55,181 nt of DNA from Liolophura sinensis (taxonomy: Eukaryota > Mollusca > Polyplacophora > Chitonida > Chitonidae). The notes below the pieces were generated by a model. The model had not been told where the DNA came from. It did no database searches and saw only the letters and a list, made by a program, of their open reading frames with translations. Numbering within the stretch: the stretch's first letter is position 1; every line of letters starts with the position of its first letter. The stretch spans positions 1 to 55,181 of the forward strand of contig NW_027018219.1 of the NCBI RefSeq assembly GCF_032854445.1, in the 5' to 3' direction. The position numbers and the translations under genes are program-made. Positions 27,001 through 38,843 of this stretch are shown piece by piece.

Positions 27001-30000
27001 AACATTGTTTCCACTTTTGGATTTTTGCCTGGTCCTTTTGCTAATTGAAATCGGCTACATGTACTATGTACAATCGCGACTGGTCATTACTATATTCAAC
27101 TTTTGATTATAAGTTATGTGCCCTTCGGTAGCCCAGAAGATGTCAAATCTTTGGGCCAAGCCCATTTAACTCACCCAGCAAATGTCTTACTTCTAAGTCG
27201 AAGATAAACTTAATCTCTTTATCTACATGTAGAAAAACCACACCATTTTTATATAAAAACCACAAGGTACTTGATACAGTCTGCTGTAAAAAGTACAATT
27301 GAACACTGACCCACATCAATAAGGTGCCAAAAGATGCGCAATTGGGTCAGGCATCTCCAGGTGTTGAAAAATTGGAAATTTCCTTGGTTTCCATGGAGTA
27401 AGAGCCGTTGCTGGGCACGTGATTTTGACATAAATGATGATTCAATTGTGGCTACAGCCAAAAGTATTGGTCGGAGAGCAACGCGGTTTGCACCATTCGA
27501 TTTCTCGTCACAAAATACGTCGGATTAGCCTCTTACCAGCAGCATTGGAACATTTTTTCCACTTTTGGATTTTTGCCTGGTCCTTTTGCTAATTGAAATC
27601 GGCTACATGTACTATGTACAATCGCGACTGGTCATTACTATATTCAACTTTTGATTATAAGTTATGTGCCCTTCGGTAGCCCAGAAGACGTCAAATGTTT
27701 GGGCCAAGCCCATTTAACTCACCCAGCAAATGTCTTACTTCTAAGTCGAAGATAAACTCAATGTCTTTATCTACATGTAGAAAAACCACACCATTTTTAT
27801 ATAAAAACCACAAGGTACTTGATACAGTCTGCTGTAAAAAGTACAATTGAACACTGACCCACATCAATAAGGTGCCAAAAGATGCGCAATTGGGTCAGGC
27901 ATCTCCAGCTGTTGAAAAATTGGAAATTTCCTTGGTTTCCATGGAGTAAGAGCCGTTGCTGGGCACGTGATTTTGACATAAATGATGATTCAATTGTGGC
28001 TACAGCCAAAAGTATTGGTCGGAGAGCAACGCGGTTTGCACCATTCGATTTCTCGTCACAAAATACGTCATATTAGCCTCTTACCAGCAGCATTGGAACA
28101 TTTTTTCCACTTTTGGATTTTTGCCTGGTCCTTTTGCTAATTGAAATCGGCTACATGTACTATTTACCATCGCGACTGGTCATTACTATATTCAACTTTT
28201 GATTATAAGTTATGTGCCCTTCGGTAGCCCAGAAGACGTCAAATCTTTGGGCCAAGCCCATTTAACTCACCCAGCAAATGTCTTACTTCTAAGTCGAAGA
28301 TAAACTCAATGTCTTTATCTACATGTAGAAAAACCACACCATTTTTATATAAAAAACACAAGGTACTTGATACAGTCTGCTGTAAAAAGTACAATTGAAC
28401 ACTGACCCACATCAATAAGGTGCCAAAAGATGCGCAATTGGGTCAGGCATCTCCAGCTGTTGAAAAATTGCAAATTTCCTTGGTTTCCATGGAGTAAGAG
28501 CCGTTGCTGGGCACGTGATTTTGACATAAATGATGATTCAATTGTGGCTACAGCCAAAAGTATTGGTCGGAGAGCAACGCGGTTTGCACCATTCGATTTC
28601 TCGTCACAAAATACGTCGGATTAGCCTCTTACCAGCAGCATTGGAACATTTTTTCCACTTTTGGATTTTTGCCTGGTCCTTTTGCTAATTGAAATCGGCT
28701 ACATGTACTATGTACAATCGCGACTGGTCATTACTATATTCAACTTTTGATTATAAGTTATGTGCCCTTCGGTAGCCCAGAAGATGTCAAATCTTTGGGC
28801 CAAGCCCATTCAACTCACCCAGCAAATGTCTTACTTCTAAGTCGAAGATAAACTTAATCTCTTTATCTACATGTAGAAAAACCACACCATTTTTATATAA
28901 AAACCACAAGGTACTTGATACAGTCTGCTGTAAAAAGTACAATTGAACACTGACCCACATCAATAAGGTGCCAAAAGATGCGCAATTGGGTCAGGCATCT
29001 CCAGGTGTTGAAAAATTGGAAATTTCCTTGGTTTCCATGGAGTAAGAGCCGTTGCTGGGCACGTGATTTTGACATAAATGATGATTCAATTGTGGCTACA
29101 GCCAAAAGTATTGGTCGGAGAGCAACGCGGTTTGCACCATTCGATTTCTCGTCACAAAATACGTCGGATTAGCCTCTTACCAGCAGCATTGGAACATTTT
29201 TTCCACTTTTGGATTTTTGCCTGGTCCTTTTGCTCATTGAAATCGGCTACATGTACTATGTACAATTGCGACTGGTCATTACTATATTCAACTTTTGATT
29301 ATAAGTTATGTGCCCTTCGGTAGCCCAGAAGATGTCAAATCTTTGGGCCAAGCCCATTTAACTCACCCAGCAAATGTCTTACTTCTAAGTCGAAGATAAA
29401 CTCAATGTCTTTATCTACATGTAGAAAAACCACACCATTTTTATATAAAAAACACAAGGTACTTGATACAGTCTGCTGTAAAAAGTACAATTGAACACTG
29501 ACCCACATCAATAAGGTGCCAAAAGATGCGCAATTGGGTCAGGCATCTCCAGCTGTTGAAAAATTGGAAATTTCCTTGGTTTCCATGGAGTAAGAGCCGT
29601 TGCTGGGCACGTGATTTTGACATAAATGATGATTCAATTGTGGCTACAGCCAAAAGTATTGGTCGGAGAGCAACGCGGTTTGCACCATTCGATTTCTCGT
29701 CACAAAATACGTCGGATTAGTCTCTTACCAGCAGCAGTGGAACATTTTTTCCACTTTTGGATTTTTGCCTGGTCCTTTTGCTAATTGAAATCGGCTACAT
29801 GTACTATGTACAATCGCGACTGGTCATTACTATATTCAACTTTTGATTATAAGTTATGTGCCCTTCGGTAGCCCAGAAGATGTCAAATCTTTGGGCCAAG
29901 CCCATTTAACTCACCCAGCAAATGTCTTACTTCTAAGTCGAAGATAAACTTAATCTCTTTATCTACATGTAGAAAAACCACACCATTTTTATATAAAAAC

Positions 30001-31081
30001 CACAAGGTACTTGATACAGTCTGCTGTAAAAAGTACAATTGAACACTGACCCACATCAATAAGGTGCCAAAAGATGCGCAATTGGGTCAGGCATCTCCAG
30101 GTGTTGAAAAATTGCAAATTTCCTTGGTTTCCATGGAGTAAGAGCCGTTGCTGGGCACGTGATTTTGACATAAATGATGATTCAATTGTGGCTACAGCCA
30201 AAAGTATTGGTCGGAGAGTAACGCGGTTTGCACCATTGGACTTCTCGTCACAAAATACGTCAGATTAGCCTCTTACCAGCAGCATTGGAACATGTTTTCC
30301 ACTTTTGGATTTTTGCCTGGTCCTTTTGCTAATTGAAATCGGCTACATGTACTATGTACAATCGCGACTGGTCATTACTATATTCAACTTTTGATTATAA
30401 GTTATGTGCCCTTCGGTAGCCCAGAAGACGTCAAATCTTTGGGCCAAGCCCATTTAACTCACCCAGCAAATGTCTTACTTCTAAGTCGAAGATAAACTCA
30501 ATGTCTTTATCTACATGTAGAAAAACCACACCATTTTTATATAAAAAACACAAGGTACTTGATACAGTCTGCTGTAAAAAGTACAATTGAACACTGACCC
30601 ACATCAATAAGGTGCCAAAAGATGCGCAATTGGGTCAGGCATCTCCAGCTGTTGAAAAATTGCAAATTTCCTTTGTTTCCATGGAGTAAGAGCCGTTGCT
30701 GGGCACGTGATTTTGACATAAATGATGATTCAATTGTGGCTACAGCCAAAAGTATTGGTCGGAGAGCAACGCGGTTTGCACCATTCGATTTCTCGTCACA
30801 AAATACGTCGGATTAGCCTCTTACCAGCAGCATTGGAACATTTTTTCCACTTTTGGATTTTTGCCTGGTCCCTTTGCTAATTGAAATCGGCTACATGTAC
30901 TATGTACAATCGCGACTGGTCATTACTATATTCAACTTTTGATTATAAGTTATGTGCCCTTCGGTAGCCCAGAAGATGTCAAATCTTTGGGCCAAGCCCA
31001 TTTAACTCACCCAGCAAATGTCTTACTTCTAAGTCGAAGATAAACTTAATCTCTTTATCTACATGTAGAAAAACCACACCA

Positions 31082-31095
31082 TTTTTATATAAAAA
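31082..31095. promoter_or_regulatory. 14-bp palindrome resembling a TATA box on both strands (one per unit)
   Basis: TTTTTATATAAAAA is a perfect self-complementary 14-mer and contains TATATAAAA on each strand. The same motif is present in most units. A TATA-like role is inferred from sequence alone; no initiator or transcript evidence is available here. In a minority form the centre reads TTAAATAAAAA and the palindrome is lost. Confidence 0.35.
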
Positions 31096-31102
31096 CCACA
31101 AG

Positions 31103-31132
31103 GTACTTGATACAGTCTGCTGTAAAAAGTAC
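31103..31132 (+). other. 30-nt imperfect hairpin, conserved in most monomers
   Basis: The outer arms GTACTT (31103-31108) and AAGTAC (31127-31132) are fully complementary. The inner arms TACAG (31111-31115) and CTGTA (31120-31124) are also fully complementary, around a TCTG loop. A 2x2 internal loop (GA opposite AA) separates the two stems, giving 11 base pairs in total. The same element is found in most units of the array. In the left-domain variant the left arm reads ATACTT...TAGAG, which breaks one pair in each stem. Confidence 0.6.
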
Positions 31133-32265
31133 AATTGAACACTGACCCACATCAATAAGGTGCCAAAAGATGCGCAATTGGGTCAGGCATCTCCAGGTGT
31201 TGAAAAATTGCAAATTTCCTTGGTTTCCATGGAGTAAGAGCCGTTGCTGGGCACGTGATTTTGACATAAATGATGATTCAATTGTGGCTACAGCCAAAAG
31301 TATTGGTCGGAGAGCAACGCGGTTTGCACCATTCGATTTCTCGTCACAAAATACGTCGGATTAGCCTCTTACCAGCAGCATTGGAACATTTTTTCCACTT
31401 TTGGATTTTTGCCTGGTCCTTTTGCTAATTGAAATCGGCTACATGTACTATGTACAATCGCGACTGGTCATTACTATATTCAACTTTTGATTATAAGTTA
31501 TGTGCCCTTCGGTAGCCCAGAAGATGTCAAATCTTTGGGCCAAGCCCATTTAACTCACCCAGCAAATGTCTTACTTCTAAGTCGAAGATAAACTTAATCT
31601 CTTTATCTACATGTAGAAAAACCACACCATTTTTATATAAAAACCACAAGGTACTTGATACAGTCTGCTGTAAAAAGTACAATTGAACACTGACCCACAT
31701 CAATAAGGTGCCAAAAGATGCGCAATTGGGTCAGGCATCTCCAGGTGTTGAAAAATTGCAAATTTCCTTGGTTTCCATGGAGTAAGAGCCGTTGCTGGGC
31801 ACGTGATTTTGACATAAATGATGATTCAATTGTGGCTACAGCCAAAAGTATTGGTCGGAGAGCAACGCGGTTTGCACCATTCGATTTCTCGTCACAAAAT
31901 ACGTCGGATTAGCCTCTTACCAGCAGCATTGGAACATTTTTTCCACTTTTGGATTTTTGCCTGGTCCCTTTGCTAATTGAAATCGGCTACATGTACTATG
32001 TACAATCGCGACTGGTCATTACTATATTCAACTTTTGATTATAAGTTATGTGCCCTTCGGTAGCCCAGAAGATGTCAAATCTTTGGGCCAAGCCCATTTA
32101 ACTCACCCAGCAAATGTCTTACTTCTAAGTCGAAGATAAACTTAATCTCTTTATCTACATGTAGAAAAACCACACCATTTTTATATAAAAACCACAAGGT
32201 ACTTGATACAGTCTGCTGTAAAAAGTACAATTGAACACTGACCCACATCAATAAGGTGCCAAAAG

Positions 32266-35200
32266 ATGCGCAATTGGGTCAGGCATCTCCAGCTGTTGAA
32301 AAATTGCAAATTTCCTTGGTTTCCATGGAGTAAGAGCCGTTGCTGGGCACGTGATTTTGACATAAATGATGATTCAATTGTGGCTACAGCCAAAAGTATT
32401 GGTCGGAGAGCAACGCGGTTTGCACCATTCGATTTCTCGTCACAAAATACGTCGGATTAGCCTCTTACCAGCAGCATTGGAACATTTTTTCCACTTTTGG
32501 ATTTTTGCCTGGTCCTTTTGCTCATTGAAATCGGCTACATGTACTATGTACAATTGCGACTGGTCATTACTATATTCAACTTTTGATTATAAGTTATGTG
32601 CCCTTCGGTAGCCCAGAAGATGTCAAATCTTTGGGCCAAGCCCATTTAACTCACCCAGCAAATGTCTTACTTCTAAGTCGAAGATAAACTCAATGTCTTT
32701 ATCTACATGTAGAAAAACCACACCATTTTTATATAAAAAACACAAGGTACTTGATACAGTCTGCTGTAAAAAGTACAATTGAACACTGACCCACATCAAT
32801 AAGGTGCCAAAAGATGCGCAATTGGGTCAGGCATCTCCAGGTGTTGAAAAATTGCAAATTTCCTTGGTTTCCATGGAGTAAGAGCCGTTGCTGGGCACGT
32901 GATTTTGACATAAATGATGATTCAATTGTGGCTACAGCCAAAAGTATTGGTCGGAGAGGAACGCGGTTTGCACCATTCGATTTCTCGTCACAAAATACGT
33001 CGGATTAGCCTCTTACCAGCAGCATTGGAACATTTTTTCCACTTTTGGATTTTTGCCTGGTCCTTTTGCTCATTGAAATCGGCTACATGTACTATGTACA
33101 ATTGCGACTGGTCATTACTATATTCAACTTTTGATTATAAGTTATGTGCCCTTCGGTAGCCCAGAAGATGTCAAATCTTTGGGCCAAGCCCATTTAACTC
33201 ACCCAGCAAATGTCTTACTTCTAAGTCGAAGATAAACTCAATGTCTTTATCTACATGTAGAAAAACCACACCATTTTTATATAAAAAACACAAGGTACTT
33301 GATACAGTCTGCTGTAAAAAGTACAATTGAACACTGACCCACATCAATAAGGTGCCAAAAGATGCGCAATTGGGTCAGGCATCTCCAGGTGTTGAAAAAT
33401 TGAAAATTTCCTTGGTTTCCATGGAGTAAGAGCCGTTGCTGGGCACGTGATTTTGACATAAATGATGATTCAATTGTGGCTACAGCCAAAAGTATTGGTC
33501 GGAGAGCAACGCGGTTTGCACCATTCGATTTCTCGTCACAAAATACGTCGGATTAGCCTCTTACCAGCAGCATTGGAACATTTTTTCCACTTTTGGATTT
33601 TTGCCTGGTCCTTTTGCTAATTGAAATCGGCTACATGTACTATGTACAATCGCGACTGGTCATTACTATATTCAACTTTTGATTATAAGTTATGTGCCCT
33701 TCGGTAGCCCAGAAGATGTCAAATCTTTGGGCAAAGCCCATTTAACTCACCCAGCAAATGTCTTACTTCTAAGTCGAAGATAAACTTAATCTCTTTATCT
33801 ACATGTAGAAAAACCACACCATTTTTATATAAAAACCACAAGGTACTTGATACAGTCTGCTGTAAAAAGTACAATTGAACACTGACCCACATCAATAAGG
33901 TGCCAAAAGATGCGCAATTGGGTCAGGCATCTCCAGGTGTTGAAAAATTGCAAATTTCCTTGGTTTCCATGGAGTAAGAGCCGTTGCTGGGCACGTGATT
34001 TTGACATAAATGATGATTCAATTGTGGCTACAGCCAAAAGTATTGGTCGGAGAGCAACGCGGTTTGCACCATTCGATTTCTCGTCACAAAATACGTCGGA
34101 TTAGCCTCTTACCAGCAGCATTGGAACATTTTTTCCACTTTTGGATTTTTGCCTGGTCCTTTAGCTAATTGAAATCGGCTACATGTACTATGTACAATCG
34201 CGACTGGTCATTACTATATTCAACTTTTGATTATAAGTTATGTGCCCTTCGGTAGCCCAGAAGATGTCAAATCTTTGGGCCAAGCCCATTTAACTCACCC
34301 AGCAAATGTCTTACTTCTAAGTCGAAGATAAACTTAATCTCTTTATCTACATGTAGAAAAACCACACCATTTTTATATAAAAACCACAAGGTACTTGATA
34401 CAGTCTGCTGTAAAAAGTACAATTGAACACTGACCCACATCAATAAGGTGCCAAAAGATGCGCAATTGGGTCAGGCATCTCCAGGTGTTGAAAAATTGCA
34501 AATTTCCTTGGTTTCCATGGAGTAAGAGCCGTTGCTGGGCACGTGATTTTGACATAAATGATGATTCAATTGTGGCTACAGCCAAAAGTATTGGTCGGAG
34601 AGCAACGCGGTTTGCACCATTCGATTTCTCGTCACAAAATACGTCGGATTAGCCTCTTACCAGCAGCATTGGAACATTTTTTCCACTTTTGGATTTTTGC
34701 CTGGTCCTTTTGCTCATTGAAATCGGCTACATGTACTATGTACAATTGCGACTGGTCATTACTATATTCAACTTTTGATTATAAGTTATGTGCCCTTCGG
34801 TAGCCCAGAAGATGTCAAATCTTTGGGCCAAGCCCATTTAACTCACCCAGCAAATGTCTTACTTCTAAGTCGAAGATAAACTTAATCTCTTTATCTACAT
34901 GTAGAAAAACCACACCATTTTTATATAAAAACCACAAGGTACTTGATACAGTCTGCTGTAAAAAGTACAATTGAACACTGACCCACATCAATAAGGTGCC
35001 AAAAGATGCGCAATTGGGTCAGGCATCTCCAGGTGTTGAAAAATTGCAAATTTCCTTGGTTTCCATGGAGTAAGAGCCGTTGCTGGGCACGTGATTTTGA
35101 CATAAATGATGATTCAATTGTGGCTACAGCCAAAAGTATTGGTCGGAGAGCAACGCGGTTTGCACCATTCGATTTCTCGTCACAAAATACGTCGGATTAG

Positions 35201-38200
35201 CCTCTTACCAGCAGCATTGGAACATTTTTTCCACTTTTGGATTTTTGCCTGGTCCTTTTGCTCATTGAAATCGGCTACATGTACTATGTACAATTGCGAC
35301 TGGTCATTACTATATTCAACTTTTGATTATAAGTTATGTGCCCTTCGGTAGCCCAGAAGATGTCAAATCTTTGGGCCAAGCCCATTTAACTCACCCAGCA
35401 AATGTCTTACTTCTAAGTCGAAGATAAACTCAATGTCTTTATCTACATGTAGAAAAACCACACCATTTTTATATAAAAAACACAAGGTACTTGATACAGT
35501 CTGCTGTAAAAAGTACAATTGAACACTGACCCACATCAATAAGGTGCCAAAAGATGCGCAATTGGGTCAGGCATCTCCAGGTGTTGAAAAATTGCAAATT
35601 TCCTTGGTTTCCATGGAGTAAGAGCCGTTGCTGGGCACGTGATTTTGACATAAATGATGATTCAATTGTGGCTACAGCCAAAAGTATTGGTCGGAGAGGA
35701 ACGCGGTTTGCACCATTCGATTTCTCGTCACAAAATACGTCGGATTAGCCTCTTACCAGCAGCATTGGAACATTTTTTCCACTTTTGGATTTTTGCCTGG
35801 TCCTTTTGCTCATTGAAATCGGCTACATGTACTATGTACAATTGCGACTGGTCATTACTATATTCAACTTTTGATTATAAGTTATGTGCCCTTCGGTAGC
35901 CCAGAAGATGTCAAATCTTTGGGCCAAGCCCATTTAACTCACCCAGCAAATGTCTTACTTCTAAGTCGAAGATAAACTCAATGTCTTTATCTACATGTAG
36001 AAAAACCACACCATTTTTATATAAAAAACACAAGGTACTTGATACAGTCTGCTGTAAAAAGTACAATTGAACACTGACCCACATCAATAAGGTGCCAAAA
36101 GATGCGCAATTGGGTCAGGCATCTCCAGGTGTTGAAAAATTGCAAATTTCCTTGGTTTCCATGGAGTAAGAGCCGTTGCTGGGCACGTGATTTTGACATA
36201 AATGATGATTCAATTGTGGCTACAGCCAAAAGTATTGGTCGGAGAGCAACGCGGTTTGCACCATTCGATTTCTCGTCACAAAATACGTCGGATTAGCCTC
36301 TTACCAGCAGCATTGGAACATTTTTTCCACTTTTGGATTTTTGCCTGGTCCTTTTGCTAATTGAAATCGGCTACATGTACTATGTACAATCGCGACTGGT
36401 CATTACTATATTCAACTTTTGATTATAAGTTATGTGCCCTTCGGTAGCCCAGAAGATGTCAAATCTTTGGGCAAAGCCCATTTAACTCACCCAGCAAATG
36501 TCTTACTTCTAAGTCGAAGATAAACTTAATCTCTTTATCTACATGTAGAAAAACCACACCATTTTTATATAAAAACCACAAGGTACTTGATACAGTCTGC
36601 TGTAAAAAGTACAATTGAACACTGACCCACATCAATAAGGTGCCAAAAGATGCGCAATTGGGTCAGGCATCTCCAGGTGTTGAAAAATTGCAAATTTCCT
36701 TGGTTTCCATGGAGTAAGAGCCGTTGCTGGGCACGTGATTTTGACATAAATGATGATTCAATTGTGGCTACAGCCAAAAGTATTGGTCGGAGAGCAACGC
36801 GGTTTGCACCATTCGATTTCTCGTCACAAAATACGTCGGATTAGCCTCTTACCAGCAGCATTGGAACATTTTTTCCACTTTTGGATTTTTGCCTGGTCCT
36901 TTTGCTAATTGAAATCGGCTACATGTACTATGTACAATCGCGACTGGTCATTACTATATTCAACTTTTGATTATAAGTTATGTGCCCTTCGGTAGCCCAG
37001 AAGATGTCAAATCTTTGGGCCAAGCCCATTTAACTCACCCAGCAAATGTCTTACTTCTAAGTCGAAGATAAACTTAATCTCTTTATCTACATGTAGAAAA
37101 ACCACACCATTTTTATATAAAAACCACAAGGTACTTGATACAGTCTGCTGTAAAAAGTACAATTGAACACTGACCCACATCAATAAGGTGCCAAAAGATG
37201 CGCAATTGGGTCAGGCATCTCCAGGTGTTGAAAAATTGCAAATTTCCTTGGTTTCCATGGAGTAAGAGCCGTTGCTGGGCACGTGATTTTGACATAAATG
37301 ATGATTCAATTGTGGCTACAGCCAAAAGTATTGGTCGGAGAGCAACGCGGTTTGCACCATTCGATTTCTCGTCACAAAATACGTCGGATTAGCCTCTTAC
37401 CAGCAGCATTGGAACATTTTTTCCACTTTTGGATTTTTGCCTGGTCCTTTTGCTAATTGAAATCGGCTACATGTACTATGTACAATCGCGACTGGTCATT
37501 ACTATATTCAACTTTTGATTATAAGTTATGTGCCCTTCGGTAGCCCAGAAGATGTCAAATCTTTGGGCCAAGCCCATTTAACTCACCCAGCAAATGTCTT
37601 ACTTCTAAGTCGAAGATAAACTCAATGTCTTTATCTACATGTAGAAAAACCACACCATTTTTATATAAAAAACACAAGGTACTTGATACAGTCTGCTGTA
37701 AAAAGTACAATTGAACACTGACCCACATCAATAAGGTGCCAAAAGATGCGCAATTGGGTCAGGCATCTCCAGCTGTTGAAAAATTGAAAATTTTCTTGGT
37801 TTCCATGGAGTAAGAGCCGTTGCTGGGCACGTGATTTTGACATAAATGATGATTCAATTGTGGCTACAGCCAAAAGTATTGGTCGGAGAGCAACGCGGTT
37901 TGCACCATTCGATTTCTCGTCACAAAATACGTCGGATTAGCCTCTTACCAGCAGCATTGGAACATTTTTTCCACTTTTGGATTTTTGCCTGGTCCTTTTG
38001 CTCATTGAAATCGGCTACATGTACTATGTACAATTGCGACTGGTCATTACTATATTCAACTTTTGATTATAAGTTATGTGCCCTTCGGTAGCCCAGAAGA
38101 TGTCAAATCTTTGGGCCAAGCCCATTTAACTCACCCAGCAAATGTCTTACTTCTAAGTCGAAGATAAACTCAATGTCTTTATCTACATGTAGAAAAACCA

Positions 38201-38488
38201 CACCATTTTTATATAAAAAACACAAGGTACTTGATACAGTCTGCTGTAAAAAGTACAATTGAACACTGACCCACATCAATAAGGTGCCAAAAGATGCGCA
38301 ATTGGGTCAGGCATCTCCAGGTGTTGAAAAATTGGAAATTTCCTTGGTTTCCATGGAGTAAGAGCCGTTGCTGGGCACGTGATTTTGACATAAATGATGA
38401 TTCAATTGTGGCTACAGCCAAAAGTATTGGTCGGAGAGGAACGCGGTTTGCACCATTCGATTTCTCGTCACAAAATACGTCGGATTAG
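32266..38488 (+). repeat. Five-unit higher-order repeat, 2,740 bp period
   Basis: The variant GAGAGGAACGCGG occurs in the units with anchors 32814, 35554 and 38294, exactly 2,740 bp (5 x 548) apart. The variant GGGCAAAGCCCA occurs near 33730 and 36470, again 2,740 bp apart. Paired variants GCTCATTG and CAATTGCGACTGG fall in units 32266 and 32814, then 35006 and 35554, then 37746. The pattern is not perfect: unit 34458 also carries the latter pair, and unit 38294 lacks it. Confidence 0.7.
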
Positions 38489-38843
38489 CCTCTTACCAGC
38501 AGCATTGGAACATTTTTTCCACTTTTGGATTTTTGCCTGGTCCTTTTGCTAATTGAAATCGGCTACATGTACTATGTACAATCGCGACTGGTCATTACTA
38601 TATTCAACTTTTGATTATAAGTTATGTGCCCTTCGGTAGCCCAGAAGATGTCAAATCTTTGGGCCAAGCCCATTTAACTCACCCAGCAAATGTCTTACTT
38701 CTAAGTCGAAGATAAACTCAATCTCTTTATCTACATGTAGAAAAACCACACACCATTTTTATATAAAAACCACAAGGTACTTGATACAGTCTGCTGTAAA
38801 AAGTACAATTGAACACTGACCCACATCAATAAGGTGCCAAAAG

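Larger units (their letters stand above)
31082..31629 (+). repeat. Representative satellite monomer with internal landmarks
   Basis: This unit comes from the homogeneous core and can serve as the reference. In order it holds: the palindrome TTTTTATATAAAAA (31082-31095); a 30-nt hairpin (31103-31132); the anchor ATGCGCAATTGGG (31170); CCATGG (31227-31232); an E-box-like CACGTG (31252-31257); the dyad GGCTACAGCC (31286-31295); TGGAA/TTCCA arms (31382-31386 and 31393-31397); TGTAC/GTACA arms (31444-31448 and 31452-31456); TGGGC/GCCCA arms around CAA (31536-31548); and the perfect palindrome CTACATGTAG (31607-31616). No CENP-B box, tRNA-like box A/B pair or telomeric motif was seen. The length 548 leaves remainder 2 when divided by 3, so no frame can run through successive units. 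Confidence 0.9.

Noticed and set aside
31082-31629. CENP-B box, tRNA-derived SINE or telomeric repeat inside the monomer
   Set aside because: No match to the CENP-B box by eye, no spaced box A/B pair and no telomere-like hexamer run.
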